A stretch of DNA of 27,985 nt from Dethiobacter sp. (GTDB taxonomy: Bacteria; Bacillota_D; Dethiobacteria; Dethiobacterales; Dethiobacteraceae). The notes beneath the pieces are model-generated. The model searched no databases. It was not told where the DNA came from and saw nothing but the letters and a program-made list of their open reading frames with translations. The position numbers and the translations under genes were made by a program. Location: the NCBI GenBank assembly GCA_018333395.1, contig JAGXSQ010000119.1, positions 1-27,985 of the forward strand, in the 5' to 3' direction. Shown here piece after piece: positions 7,777 to 15,010 of the stretch (positions within the stretch are counted from its first letter, which is position 1; every line of letters starts with the position of its first letter).

Positions 7777-8735
7777 AACCTTTGTCCCTCCCTCACCAGC
7801 CTAGGATTAACGATTACTTTCAGCCCTAGGCGCAGTCCTTCGACCACAACCGTTTCTTCCCCCGCCGCCAAAACCTCTACAGGCCTGTAGCTCACCGTCG
7901 CTTGCTCTAGGGTGTAAACCCCGACCTCCTCGCCGCGCTGCACTAGGGCGGAAGTTGGGACGACGATGCCCCGTGTCTTGTCAAAAATAAGCTGTGCCTC
8001 AGCAAAGCGAGTAGGCTGGCGTATATCAGCCGTCAGCTCGGCAGCCATAATAACCTTCTCCGCATCTTCATCCGTCTGCTGCATCACCAACTTTCCGGAC
8101 ACCTCCTGTCCGGAGTCGAAGGAAAAGCGCAACAGCTGACCAGTGGCCAGTCCGAGAGACCGGTGCTCCTCGGCAAGCAGGGCAAAGAGAAAATATGAAC
8201 GGTGATTGTCGACCACCTTAAACAGCATGCTGCCCTGTTTGATTAGGTCACCTGCCGCAAACTGCTGCTTGGGTGGCGGGTTTTTCAAGAGTCCGACGAC
8301 ATCGACCGTCTCCAGCGCCTGCGGTTGTAGCGCGCCTTCCAGGCCGTCCAGCGCAAGCATCACTACTCCTGGCAGAGGAGAAGTAATCGTCGTATTCCCA
8401 AGCTGCTCTCCGGCGGCCAGTTGCGCCACCGGTGTCCCTGCTGCTAGGCGTTCTCCTCCTTGCACCAGCCAAGTAAGCGTCCCCGTCACCGGAGCCGCCA
8501 CCACCTGTTCAGCACGGATAAATACTCCGTGGATACTCTTGCTGTCCTGCAGAAATCCTTTTTCTGCCAGAGCCGTCCGCACAAAGCGGGCCGCGATAAA
8601 GTTATGCGACAGAGAATAAAGCGCCTGAAGACCAAAAAACAAAAACGTCATTCCTAAAAAGACCATAGGCAGTTTTTTACTCGTTTTCGTCCTTTTTCTG
8701 CCAGGCAGCACCACAAAATTTTTCCTGTTTCTCAC
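7773..8735 (-). CDS. HlyD-like membrane-anchored protein of the ylm cluster
   Basis: This 320-residue protein has a basic N-terminus (RKRTKTSKK) followed by one TM helix at about 22-42, so most of it faces outside. The exterior part looks like a membrane-fusion (HlyD) adaptor: a lipoyl-like half (VFIRAEQVVAAPVTGTLTWL, GTPVAQLAAGEQL), a short helical region, and a beta-barrel region (GIVVPTSALVQRGEEVGVYT, ending RLGLKVIVNPRLV). No ABC or RND transporter partner is adjacent, which is unusual for a true efflux adaptor and suggests an envelope role linked to its division neighbours. The GTG start (8733-8735) overlaps the pgeF stop and its stop overlaps yggS. I know similar genes at this position in Clostridia, but no established function. 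Confidence 0.72.
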   Translation of the reverse strand: MRNRKNFVVLPGRKRTKTSKKLPMVFLGMTFLFFGLQALYSLSHNFIAARFVRTALAEKGFLQDSKSIHGVFIRAEQVVAAPVTGTLTWLVQGGERLAAGTPVAQLAAGEQLGNTTITSPLPGVVMLALDGLEGALQPQALETVDVVGLLKNPPPKQQFAAGDLIKQGSMLFKVVDNHRSYFLFALLAEEHRSLGLATGQLLRFSFDSGQEVSGKLVMQQTDEDAEKVIMAAELTADIRQPTRFAEAQLIFDKTRGIVVPTSALVQRGEEVGVYTLEQATVSYRPVEVLAAGEETVVVEGLRLGLKVIVNPRLVREGQRL

Positions 8736-9550
8736 GTTGCCCTCACCTTTGGCAGAGCAATCATACCAGCCATCCGTCCGGTTCTGCCGCCCGCCCTGCG
8801 GTAAGAAAAGAATTTATCACTGTGGCAGCTAGTGCAATAGTTGGCCACAACTAGGTTTTCCTCTTTAATCCCGGCTGCCAAAAGCAAGAGCCGCAGCAGT
8901 CCGGGCAAGTCGAAAAAATAGCCCTGGCTGCGTTTTCTAAGAACGAGTCGCCGCCATTTTTCTGGCACACACTCCACCACTTCTTCCCCGACCCGGTAAC
9001 AACACGGTCCAATCGCCGGAGATAAAGCGACACTTATAGCTTCACGCCGGCACCCGCGCTCGGCGAGTTTTTCCACCATAGCCGGGGCCAGGCCAGCCAC
9101 CGCGCCGCGCCAGCCCGCGTGGGCCAGACCGGCATAATTTTGGGTGGCCTCGTAAAAAAAGAGGAGCGCACAGTCAGCGGCATGAGCCATCAGCACCACG
9201 CCGGGTTCGCCGGTAAGTAGGCCGTCCGTCCCGGGAAGCGCATCCGCATCAGTGTCAGCGCCGCGCCCGCACTCCTCCTGGGTCACGTTCACAATGGCAG
9301 CGTCGTGGATCTGTTGTCCGGATATCACGCGCTGGGGGCAAAAACCTAAAGCGGCAGCAAAACGCCTCCTGTTTTCACGGACGGCCTGCCGGTCATCACC
9401 TACATGGAAACCCATATTCAGCGTATCGTAAGGAGAAGCGCTCACGCCGCCGGTGCGCAGGGAAAAGCCGTGTAGCACGCTGCCCGCCAAAAGATGACTA
9501 AACATGAGCACTTGTAGACCATGATGTGTCTGGATCGTCACTTGCGTCAT
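8732..9550 (-). CDS. pgeF: PgeF/YfiH (laccase-domain, DUF152) protein
   Basis: This family (formerly multicopper polyphenol oxidase) has been described as a purine nucleoside phosphorylase/deaminase and, in E. coli, as a peptidoglycan editing factor that keeps L-Ala in the first stem position by acting on UDP-MurNAc-L-Ser. The 272-residue protein carries the metal-site residues H82 (GQQIHD), C127 (AHAADC) and H144 (LAHAGWRG), and the C-terminal NYCTSCHSDKFFSYRR block. The ATG at 9548-9550 has a GGGAG Shine-Dalgarno. It lies 13 bp after nrdG and begins the run of 4-nt overlaps that continues to ylmH. It corresponds to ylmD. Confidence 0.94.
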   Translation of the reverse strand: MTQVTIQTHHGLQVLMFSHLLAGSVLHGFSLRTGGVSASPYDTLNMGFHVGDDRQAVRENRRRFAAALGFCPQRVISGQQIHDAAIVNVTQEECGRGADTDADALPGTDGLLTGEPGVVLMAHAADCALLFFYEATQNYAGLAHAGWRGAVAGLAPAMVEKLAERGCRREAISVALSPAIGPCCYRVGEEVVECVPEKWRRLVLRKRSQGYFFDLPGLLRLLLLAAGIKEENLVVANYCTSCHSDKFFSYRRAGGRTGRMAGMIALPKVRAT

Positions 9551-9563
9551 TTTCCGTCTCCCG

Positions 9564-10079
9564 TCAGCGGAAATGCCATGGTGAAAGGACTACCCCGCCG
9601 GCCTCCCGCGTGGCAGCTAGGTCGATAACACGCTGGTTTCGTGACCCGCGAAAAGCAAGCAACAGGTCGCGCTCCTCCTGAACGTAGGGGCCATCTATCA
9701 ACAAATCGCTCTCCTGCAAAAGTGCCCTCACAGCAAGGTCGGTAGCCGCCGTCAGACAAAGCTCTTCGTAAGTAAAACCACTGAAAGTCACGATATCTTG
9801 GCCGTAAGACCTCATCCTCTCGGCCAAAGCAGCAAAGGCCGCAGCCTGAAGAAACGGTTCACCTCCGGAAAAGGTGACGCCCCGCAGACCGCAGTAGCCA
9901 CTCAGTCTTCCGGCAAGCTCTTCCAGGTCATGCCACTGTCCTCCTTCCGGATCCAAGGCGTGAGGATTATGACAGCCGGGGCAATCGTGCGGGCAGCCCT
10001 GGGCAAAGACAACCGCCCGCACCCCCGGACCATCTACCACGCTTTGCCAGGCGATTCCGGCCAGTCTGACCCTCACCAT
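9564..10079 (-). CDS. nrdG: Anaerobic ribonucleoside-triphosphate reductase activating protein (radical SAM)
   Basis: NrdG uses a [4Fe-4S] cluster and S-adenosylmethionine to generate the glycyl radical on NrdD. With the ATG at 10077-10079 the protein is 171 residues, the family norm, starting MVRVRLAGI. The cluster motif CPHDCPGC (C29, C33, C36; Cx3Cx2C) follows DGPGVRAVVFAQG, and GVTFSGGEPF is the SAM-binding GGE motif. An AAAGGA Shine-Dalgarno lies 7 nt upstream of this ATG. The frame is open further upstream: another ATG at 10119-10121 would give 14 extra residues with little spacing after AAAGGG. It lies about 45 bp after nrdD and is presumably controlled by NrdR. Confidence 0.93.
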   Translation of the reverse strand: MVRVRLAGIAWQSVVDGPGVRAVVFAQGCPHDCPGCHNPHALDPEGGQWHDLEELAGRLSGYCGLRGVTFSGGEPFLQAAAFAALAERMRSYGQDIVTFSGFTYEELCLTAATDLAVRALLQESDLLIDGPYVQEERDLLLAFRGSRNQRVIDLAATREAGGVVLSPWHFR

Positions 10080-10125
10080 CACACCATCCTTTCCACTCCG
10101 TTCGCTTCTGACCTCCAGCATCCCT

Positions 10126-12150
10126 TTATTGGCAGTGCGGCCGGCGATCCTTAAGCTCCGCCTGCTTAGCGCTGTTAAAGCGCTCCTCCGTGGACAGGTA
10201 GCCGGTAATGCGACGGATACGGCGGATATCGCCGCTGCCACATCCAGGGCAGCCGTCATGGAATATACCGCTCAAACCACAGCTGCGACACTCATCAATG
10301 GGATAGTTAATGCCGCCGTAGCCCATGTCGGAAGCAGCCATATGCCGCACAATTGCTTCGACCGCCTCCACATTCTGATACGGAGGAGATTCCAGCTCCA
10401 CATAGGAGATATGGCCCGCCTTGCAAAGCTTGTGATATTCTCCCTCTAGGCTGAGCTTATCAAACACAGACATACAGTAGTTGACGGGCATATGGAATGA
10501 ATTGGTATAGTATTCTTTGTCGGTGATCTTGGGGATAGTGCCAAAAATGGCGCGATCCATCTTAATAAACCTCCCGGACAATCCTTCGGCCGGTGTGGCC
10601 ACCAGGGCAAAATTAAGGTCGAATTCTTCAGAAAACTGCTCCATGCTCCGCGCCATATGAGCGACAATAGCCAAGCCCAGTTCCTGCGCCTCCCGGTCCT
10701 CCCCATGGTGCTTGCCGATTAGCGCGAGCAGCGTCTCCGTCAGGCCGATAAAGCCTACGACGAGAGTACCGTGTTTAATTACTTCCTTTATGGGGTCGTC
10801 GGCTTTTAAGTGCTCGGAACCCATATACAGCTTCTGTCCCATCAGGAACGGCAGGTCGCGAGCGCGCAGGTTACCGAGGATTTCAAAACGGTGTAAAAGC
10901 TGCCGCGCAGCCAAGCGCAAGAGACGATCCAGCTCCGCAAAAAAGAAATTAACCTCCCGTGTCTGCAGCGCCACACGCGGCAGGTTGAGAGAAACCGGGG
11001 CGATGTTCCCCCGACCAGCAGAAATTTCCGGACCATGCCGGTTGCCAATGACGCGGGTGCGGCAACCCATATAAGCAATCTCATCCCCAAAAGGCCTATT
11101 AAACGAAGCATCCATAAAACCAAAAGTCGGGTTTAGGCGACGGCTGGCCACTTTAAAGGCTAGCTGCAGCAGGTCGTAGTTCGGGTCGTTAACATTGAAA
11201 TTAACGCCTTCCTGCACACGAAACACCAAGTTGGGGAAGATGGGGCTTTCCCCGTTGCCAAGCCCCCTTTCAAACGCCCTCAGCACCGAGCGAGTCACGG
11301 CCCGTCCTTCTGCGGTGGTGTCTGTACCCAAGTTAATGCTGGAAAAAGGGACTTGAGCTCCAGCTCTAGAGTGCATCGTATTAAGGTTATAGATTAAGCC
11401 CTCCATCGCCTGGAACACTTCTTCCTCATCCGGCAAGCTTGGCATCTGGCGGATGACGTGCGCCATGGAACGGTCAAAATGTGGGAAACTCTGCCCGCCA
11501 AACATATCGTTCTGGTTACTTTGTAAAATAATGGCTGCCTGAGCCGTCGCCGAAGCTACTCTTTTGGGAGGACGGATAAAGCCGTAGCCAGTATTAAAGC
11601 CTTCCGTCAGCATGCGGGTTAAATCAATCTGCAGACAGTTTAAGGTCTTACCGTAATAATCAAGGTCGTGGATATGCAGAGCACCGGAAGCGTGAGCATG
11701 GGAAAAATCATCCGGAAGCAGGTTTGTCAGGTAATAGCGCTTGCTGGCGGCGCTGGCAATCTGCAGCATCTTCGCCGACGGCGAATTAGAAATATTGGCA
11801 TTTTCCCGGCTTGTCTCCACCAAGATCTCCTTGACAGTGTCCATCAGATCCGACTTGCCTTCCCGGATGCGGGTGCGACGGTCGCGATAAAGGATATAGA
11901 CTTTGGCTGTCCGGGCATGTCCATTTTCAATTAAAGTATTTTCCACCGCATCCTGGACTTCTTCCACCGTCGGGATAACACCGTTGTATCCTTGCTTCTG
12001 CAGCTCGGACGTTACCTGTTTGGCCAGGTTTTCCGCAATTTTCCTGTTTTCGCCGCCGACTGCTTTAGCCGCCTTGAAGATGGCTTCCGTAATTTTTTCC
12101 ATATCAAAAGGGACAATGCGCCCGTCACGTTTTCTGATTTCAGTAAACAT
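10126..12150 (-). CDS. nrdD: Anaerobic (class III) ribonucleoside-triphosphate reductase
   Basis: NrdD reduces ribonucleotides to deoxyribonucleotides with an oxygen-sensitive glycyl radical, the step that feeds DNA synthesis in anaerobes. The protein is ~674 residues. An N-terminal ATP-cone allosteric domain (IRKRDGRIVPFDMEKITEAI, to about residue 95) is followed by the ten-stranded barrel core. At the C-terminus a zinc site (ECRSCG...CPGCG) is followed by the radical site RRITGYL, with Gly near 650. The start is either ATG at 12148-12150 or GTG at 12151-12153; both follow GGAGG, and I prefer ATG on spacing. It sits 40 bp after nrdR, just before nrdG, and within the ylm division cluster. No class I or II reductase is in the window. 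Confidence 0.97.
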   Translation of the reverse strand: MFTEIRKRDGRIVPFDMEKITEAIFKAAKAVGGENRKIAENLAKQVTSELQKQGYNGVIPTVEEVQDAVENTLIENGHARTAKVYILYRDRRTRIREGKSDLMDTVKEILVETSRENANISNSPSAKMLQIASAASKRYYLTNLLPDDFSHAHASGALHIHDLDYYGKTLNCLQIDLTRMLTEGFNTGYGFIRPPKRVASATAQAAIILQSNQNDMFGGQSFPHFDRSMAHVIRQMPSLPDEEEVFQAMEGLIYNLNTMHSRAGAQVPFSSINLGTDTTAEGRAVTRSVLRAFERGLGNGESPIFPNLVFRVQEGVNFNVNDPNYDLLQLAFKVASRRLNPTFGFMDASFNRPFGDEIAYMGCRTRVIGNRHGPEISAGRGNIAPVSLNLPRVALQTREVNFFFAELDRLLRLAARQLLHRFEILGNLRARDLPFLMGQKLYMGSEHLKADDPIKEVIKHGTLVVGFIGLTETLLALIGKHHGEDREAQELGLAIVAHMARSMEQFSEEFDLNFALVATPAEGLSGRFIKMDRAIFGTIPKITDKEYYTNSFHMPVNYCMSVFDKLSLEGEYHKLCKAGHISYVELESPPYQNVEAVEAIVRHMAASDMGYGGINYPIDECRSCGLSGIFHDGCPGCGSGDIRRIRRITGYLSTEERFNSAKQAELKDRRPHCQ

Positions 12151-12190
12151 CACTCTTTCCCTCCTGCTGTTTTTAGGGCTAAATTATCTT

Positions 12191-12658
12191 TTACAGATCT
12201 GCCTTCCCGACATCAGGCATTTGTGACAGCGCCTGCCTGAAGTCGTCAATACACTCAAACTGGTGGTAGACGGAAGCAAAGCGGACATACGCTACCTCAT
12301 CAATTTCCCGTAGCTTAGCCAATACCTGATTGCCAATTTCATCGGAAGACACTTCCTGATAGAAACTGTTCCGCAACTCCCGCTCCAGCTCGTCCACCAG
12401 ACTGTCAAACGTGCTTAACGGTATTTTCCTTTTGCCCCCGGCATAAATCAAACCGTTAATAATCTTCGCCCGGTCAAACAGCTGCCTGCGGCCGTCGCGC
12501 TTGACTACAATCAGCGGAGCTTCCTCCATCTTTTCATAGGTCGTAAAACGCCTCCCACAGCGTTCGCACTCCCGCCTCCTGCGGATACTGCCTCCTTCAT
12601 CAGCAGAACGTGAATCCATGACCCGGCTTTCCAGGCAAGCGCAGAAAGGACACCTCAC
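12191..12658 (-). CDS. nrdR: Transcriptional repressor NrdR
   Basis: NrdR senses ATP/dATP through an ATP-cone domain and represses ribonucleotide reductase operons by binding paired 16-bp NrdR boxes. The 155-residue protein has the zinc ribbon C3, C6, C31, C34 (MRCPFC...ECERCGRRFTT) and an ATP-cone beginning LIVVKRDGRRQLFDRAKIIN. The GTG start (12656-12658) has a perfect AGGAGG. It is the first gene of an nrdR-nrdD-nrdG operon, and its promoter carries two NrdR-like boxes, so the repressor probably controls itself as well as the reductase. Confidence 0.97.
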   Translation of the reverse strand: MRCPFCACLESRVMDSRSADEGGSIRRRRECERCGRRFTTYEKMEEAPLIVVKRDGRRQLFDRAKIINGLIYAGGKRKIPLSTFDSLVDELERELRNSFYQEVSSDEIGNQVLAKLREIDEVAYVRFASVYHQFECIDDFRQALSQMPDVGKADL

Positions 12659-12676
12659 CGGGGCCGCCTCCTTTGC

Positions 12677-12692
12677 ATACCATATCTAGTGC
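12677..12692 (-). promoter_or_regulatory. NrdR box 2 (downstream)
   Basis: The sequence GCACTAGATATGGTAT agrees at about 12 of 16 positions with the NrdR-box consensus as I recall it (ACACTATATATTGTGT type, AT-rich centre with CAC/GTG-like arms). It covers the expected transcription start region and lies exactly 32 bp (about three helical turns) from the upstream box, the paired geometry known for NrdR. Confidence 0.68.
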
Positions 12693-12699
12693 TGCCACA

Positions 12700-12729
12700 A
12701 TTATACACCAACTAAATGTTGTGTGTAAA
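12700..12729 (-). promoter_or_regulatory. Promoter of nrdR-nrdD-nrdG
   Basis: A perfect -10 TATAAT (12700-12705) is preceded, 18 nt upstream, by TTTACA (12724-12729), which matches five of six -35 positions. NrdR-like boxes occupy the spacer and the region downstream of the -10, so repressor binding would block polymerase. Confidence 0.75.
12709..12724 (-). promoter_or_regulatory. NrdR box 1 (upstream)
   Basis: The sequence ACACAACATTTAGTTG matches about 12 of 16 NrdR-box positions, including ACAC and the AT-rich core. It sits in the -35/-10 spacer. Its centre is 32 bp from the centre of the second box. Confidence 0.65.
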
Positions 12730-12745
12730 GACCATTTAGGGTCAT

Positions 12746-13000
12746 TTAACGTTTTAGGTCGGTAGGCCCCGGTAGTTCGATAAGGATGGTATCCACGCCA
12801 ATTTTAACTATGCTCTCCCAGGGAATAATGTAGTCTTTGCCCCCTCCAAATAAGCTGCAAAACCGCCCACCGCTAGGAACGACGATAGCGGTAACACGCC
12901 CGTTTTCTAGGTCAACATCAAGGTCGCAGATGGTTCCGAGCTTTTTACCGTCCACAACATTGACCACTTCCCTGTTACGCAACTCCGAAATCTTGAGCAT
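12746..13000 (-). CDS. ylmC: YlmC/YmxH family PRC-barrel sporulation-associated protein
   Basis: This 84-residue cytosolic protein has a PRC-barrel-like fold, seen in the core EVVNVVDGKKLGTICDLDVD, then NGRVTAIVVPSGG, and DYIIPWESIVKIGVDTILIE. YlmC/YmxH proteins are conserved beside sigG in spore formers; their molecular function is not established. The ATG at 12998-13000 follows an AAGGGGAG Shine-Dalgarno with somewhat long spacing. It is set apart from the sigG operon by a terminator (13075-13111) and has a candidate promoter of its own, and the nrdR promoter follows directly. It may therefore be monocistronic. Confidence 0.9.
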   Translation of the reverse strand: MLKISELRNREVVNVVDGKKLGTICDLDVDLENGRVTAIVVPSGGRFCSLFGGGKDYIIPWESIVKIGVDTILIELPGPTDLKR

Positions 13001-13030
13001 TACATCCAGCTCCCCTTATCATCTTTTTAT

Positions 13031-13058
13031 ATTATATGAGCGGCGCGCTGTTAGTCAG
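13031..13058 (-). promoter_or_regulatory. Candidate promoter of ylmC
   Basis: A perfect TATAAT (13031-13036) lies about 31 bp upstream of the ylmC ATG, with a weaker CTGACT 16 nt further upstream (13053-13058). The same region reads CATATAAT, which is close to a sigma-E -10, but I see no sigma-E -35 at the right distance. Confidence 0.45.
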
Positions 13059-13074
13059 TCAGATTTTATAAACG

Positions 13075-13111
13075 AAAAACAAAAAAGCCCGCCTGAAAAT
13101 TTGGCCGGGCT
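13075..13111 (-). terminator. Intrinsic terminator after the sigG operon
   Basis: AGCCCGGCC (13103-13111) pairs with GGCGGGCT (13086-13093) with one bulged G and a 9-nt loop, followed by TTTTTTGTTTTT on the minus strand. It ends the spoIIGA-sigE-sigG-small-ORF transcript before ylmC. Confidence 0.88.
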
Positions 13112-13148
13112 CTTACCCTCTGGAAACTGGTCGTTATGCCGTGAGTAG

Positions 13149-13349
13149 TCAAGGACGCATTTCCGTGACAGGTGCTAGGCGCCTGAAGATTATCTGCCCA
13201 TCAACCTCCCGCATTTCCGTCACACGCATCAGGTTGCTTTGGTTAAAAGCAAGGATAGTTTCACCGGGAGGAGAGTAATACAAAAACAAAAATGTCATGA
13301 CCAATAAAACACTGGCCGCCGTTCTAATAAGCAGTTGCTTTTTGCACAC
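13149..13349 (-). CDS. Small membrane-anchored protein downstream of sigG, unrecognised
   Basis: This 66-residue ORF starts at GTG (13347-13349), 8 nt after an AGGAAGAAGG Shine-Dalgarno that overlaps the sigG stop region. A basic N-terminus (KKQLLIR) precedes one TM helix at about 9-25 (ASVLLVMTFLFLYY), followed by a ~40-residue tail with NQSNLMRVTEMREVDGQI and a final RLAPVTEMRP. The sequence VTEMR occurs twice in this tail. The frame also holds an ATG inside sigG (13374-13376) that would add 9 residues. The gene lies between sigG and a strong terminator, so it is probably made with sigG during sporulation. I do not recognise a family. Confidence 0.66.
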   Translation of the reverse strand: MCKKQLLIRTAASVLLVMTFLFLYYSPPGETILAFNQSNLMRVTEMREVDGQIIFRRLAPVTEMRP

Positions 13350-13365
13350 CTTCCCTACCTTCTTC

Positions 13366-14139
13366 CTACTGAACATATTTGCGCAGGTGGACAAGAGCCG
13401 CTTTTTCCAGACGCGATACCTGGGCCTGAGAAATACCGATTTCTTCAGCAACTTCCATCTGCGTCCTGCCACGGTAAAACCGTAAGGTGAGAATTAATTT
13501 CTCTCTCTCGTTTAACTTCTGCAACGCTTCTTTGATGGCCAGAACATCCAACCACTTCTCATCCTGGTTCCTATCATCGGAGATCTGGTCCATCACAAAG
13601 ATGGGGTCTCCGCCATCGTGGTAGATGGGCTCAAACAGAGAAACAGGCTCCTGGATCGCGTCTAAAGCAAATACTACCTCTTCCCGCTTTAGGTTTAGTT
13701 CGCTGGCGATTTCATTGATGTTCGGTTCGCGGCCAAAGCGGTTCGCCAGCGTATCCCTGACCTGCAACACTTTATAAGCGATATCCCGCAAGGAACGCGA
13801 GACACGGATAGGGTTATTATCCCGCAGATAGCGCCGAATTTCGCCAATAATCATCGGCACGGCATACGTGGAAAACTTGACATTCTGGGAAAGGTCAAAA
13901 TTATCAATGGCCTTGATTAACCCGATACACCCCACCTGAAAAAGGTCGTCCACATATTCGCCGCGGTTATTGAACCGCTGAATAACGCTAAGTACCAGCC
14001 GCAGGTTACCATTGACCAGCTTCTCGCGGACAGAACCGTCGCCTGCACGCAGACGGGTAAGCATACGGCGCATTTCCTCACTCGTTAGCACAGGCAATTT
14101 AGCAGTATTGACACCACATATTTCTACTTTATTGATCAC
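13366..14139 (-). CDS. sigG: Sporulation sigma factor SigG (late forespore)
   Basis: Sigma-G directs late forespore transcription, including spore-coat-independent DNA protection and germination genes. The protein is a sigma-70 group 3 factor of 257 residues. The SigG-specific N-terminus NKVEICGVNTAKLPVL, region 2 (GNLRLVLSVIQRFNNRGEYV, DDLFQVGCIGLIKAIDNFDL), the MIIGEIRRYLRDN segment and the region 4 helix-turn-helix (EVAEEIGISQAQVSRLEKAA) are nearly identical to the Bacillus protein as I know it. I chose the GTG at 14137-14139 because GGAAGGGG lies 7 nt upstream and the family begins here. The ATG at 14158-14160 has no ribosome site. sigE lies 115 bp upstream, and a candidate sigma-F-like promoter is in the gap. 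Confidence 0.97.
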   Translation of the reverse strand: MINKVEICGVNTAKLPVLTSEEMRRMLTRLRAGDGSVREKLVNGNLRLVLSVIQRFNNRGEYVDDLFQVGCIGLIKAIDNFDLSQNVKFSTYAVPMIIGEIRRYLRDNNPIRVSRSLRDIAYKVLQVRDTLANRFGREPNINEIASELNLKREEVVFALDAIQEPVSLFEPIYHDGGDPIFVMDQISDDRNQDEKWLDVLAIKEALQKLNEREKLILTLRFYRGRTQMEVAEEIGISQAQVSRLEKAALVHLRKYVQ

Positions 14140-14197
14140 GCCGTAGCCCCTTCCGCTCATAATGGCAAGAAAAAAATTTTTTCCTGTATTTATCCTG

Positions 14198-14226
14198 CAT
14201 TATCTCCCGGACAGGTGTTTTTATAC
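14198..14226 (-). promoter_or_regulatory. Candidate sigma-F-type promoter for sigG
   Basis: GGAGATAATG (14198-14207) fits the sigma-F -10 pattern GGNRANAHTR at every position. GTATA (14222-14226) fits the -35. The spacer is 14 nt, one or two shorter than usual, so the call is tentative. sigG is known to be sigma-F dependent in Bacillus. Confidence 0.4.
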
Positions 14227-14254
14227 TGTCAATAAATACCGGCGCAGCGGAGCA

Positions 14255-14986
14255 TTACTCCATTTTTTTAATTTCTTTCTTTAACCGTTTGATAATCCTT
14301 TTTTCCAGCCTTGAGATGTAAGACTGCGAAATACCCAGCATATAAGCTACTTCCTTCTGTGTCTTTTCCTCATCGCCTAGTAATCCAAAGCGCAGTTCCA
14401 TGATCTTCCTTTCCCGCCGGTTCAGTTTTTCCATAGCCAAATGTAGCAGCATTTTTTCCACTTCCGCTTCGATGTTTTTCAGCACCAAATCGTTTTCCGT
14501 ACCAAGCACATCAGAAAGCAGCAATTCATTACCATCCCAGTCGATGTTGAGCGGCTCGTCGAAGGAAATTTCCGCCTTCACTTTATTATTACGTCGCAAA
14601 AACATCAGGATCTCATTTTCAATGCATTTGGAAGCATAAGTAGCAAGCTTAATGTTTTTGTGCGGATCAAAAGTATTAACCGCCTTAATCAGACCAACGG
14701 TGCCAATCGAGATCAGGTCATCGACATAGATACCAGTATTTTCAAATTTCCTGGCAATATAAACGACCAGGCGGAGGTTGCGCTCAATCAGCACCGTCTT
14801 AACCGCCCAGTCGCCCTTTTTTAGCTTTTCCAGCAAATAGCGCTCTTCGTCCTGGGACAGTGCCGGAGGCAGCGCTTCTGAACTGCCGACATAAAAAACC
14901 TCCGGCAAAAAATCCAGGCCAAGCCGTAGCATAGTCCTCAGAAAAAAAAGACGCGCTTTCAGTTTTACCCGTGCCAGCGCCTTCAA
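14255..14986 (-). CDS. sigE: Sporulation sigma factor SigE (pro-sigma-E, early mother cell)
   Basis: Sigma-E drives early mother-cell transcription after asymmetric septation. The 243-residue precursor has an N-terminal pro-sequence that is basic and amphipathic (to about residue 31). The processing region is [13 protein letters not shown]; by alignment with Bacillus, cleavage would be at F31/Y32. Then come region 2 ([38 protein letters not shown]), [20 protein letters not shown] and the region 4 helix-turn-helix ([20 protein letters not shown]). The ATG at 14984-14986 lies 24 bp after spoIIGA, whose product activates it, so the two form the spoIIG operon. Confidence 0.98.
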   Translation of the reverse strand: MKALARVKLKARLFFLRTMLRLGLDFLPEVFYVGSSEALPPALSQDEERYLLEKLKKGDWAVKTVLIERNLRLVVYIARKFENTGIYVDDLISIGTVGLIKAVNTFDPHKNIKLATYASKCIENEILMFLRRNNKVKAEISFDEPLNIDWDGNELLLSDVLGTENDLVLKNIEAEVEKMLLHLAMEKLNRRERKIMELRFGLLGDEEKTQKEVAYMLGISQSYISRLEKRIIKRLKKEIKKME

Positions 14987-15010
14987 CGTATTGCCTCCTT
15001 AACTTTTTTC

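Noticed and set aside
9547..9759. 70-codon minus-strand ORF overlapping nrdG
   Set aside because: It is an alternative frame of nrdG with no motif of its own.
10080..10259. Longer NrdG N-terminus
   Set aside because: Most of it is the nrdD 3' end in another frame. A 14-residue extension from the ATG at 10121 remains possible but is less well spaced.
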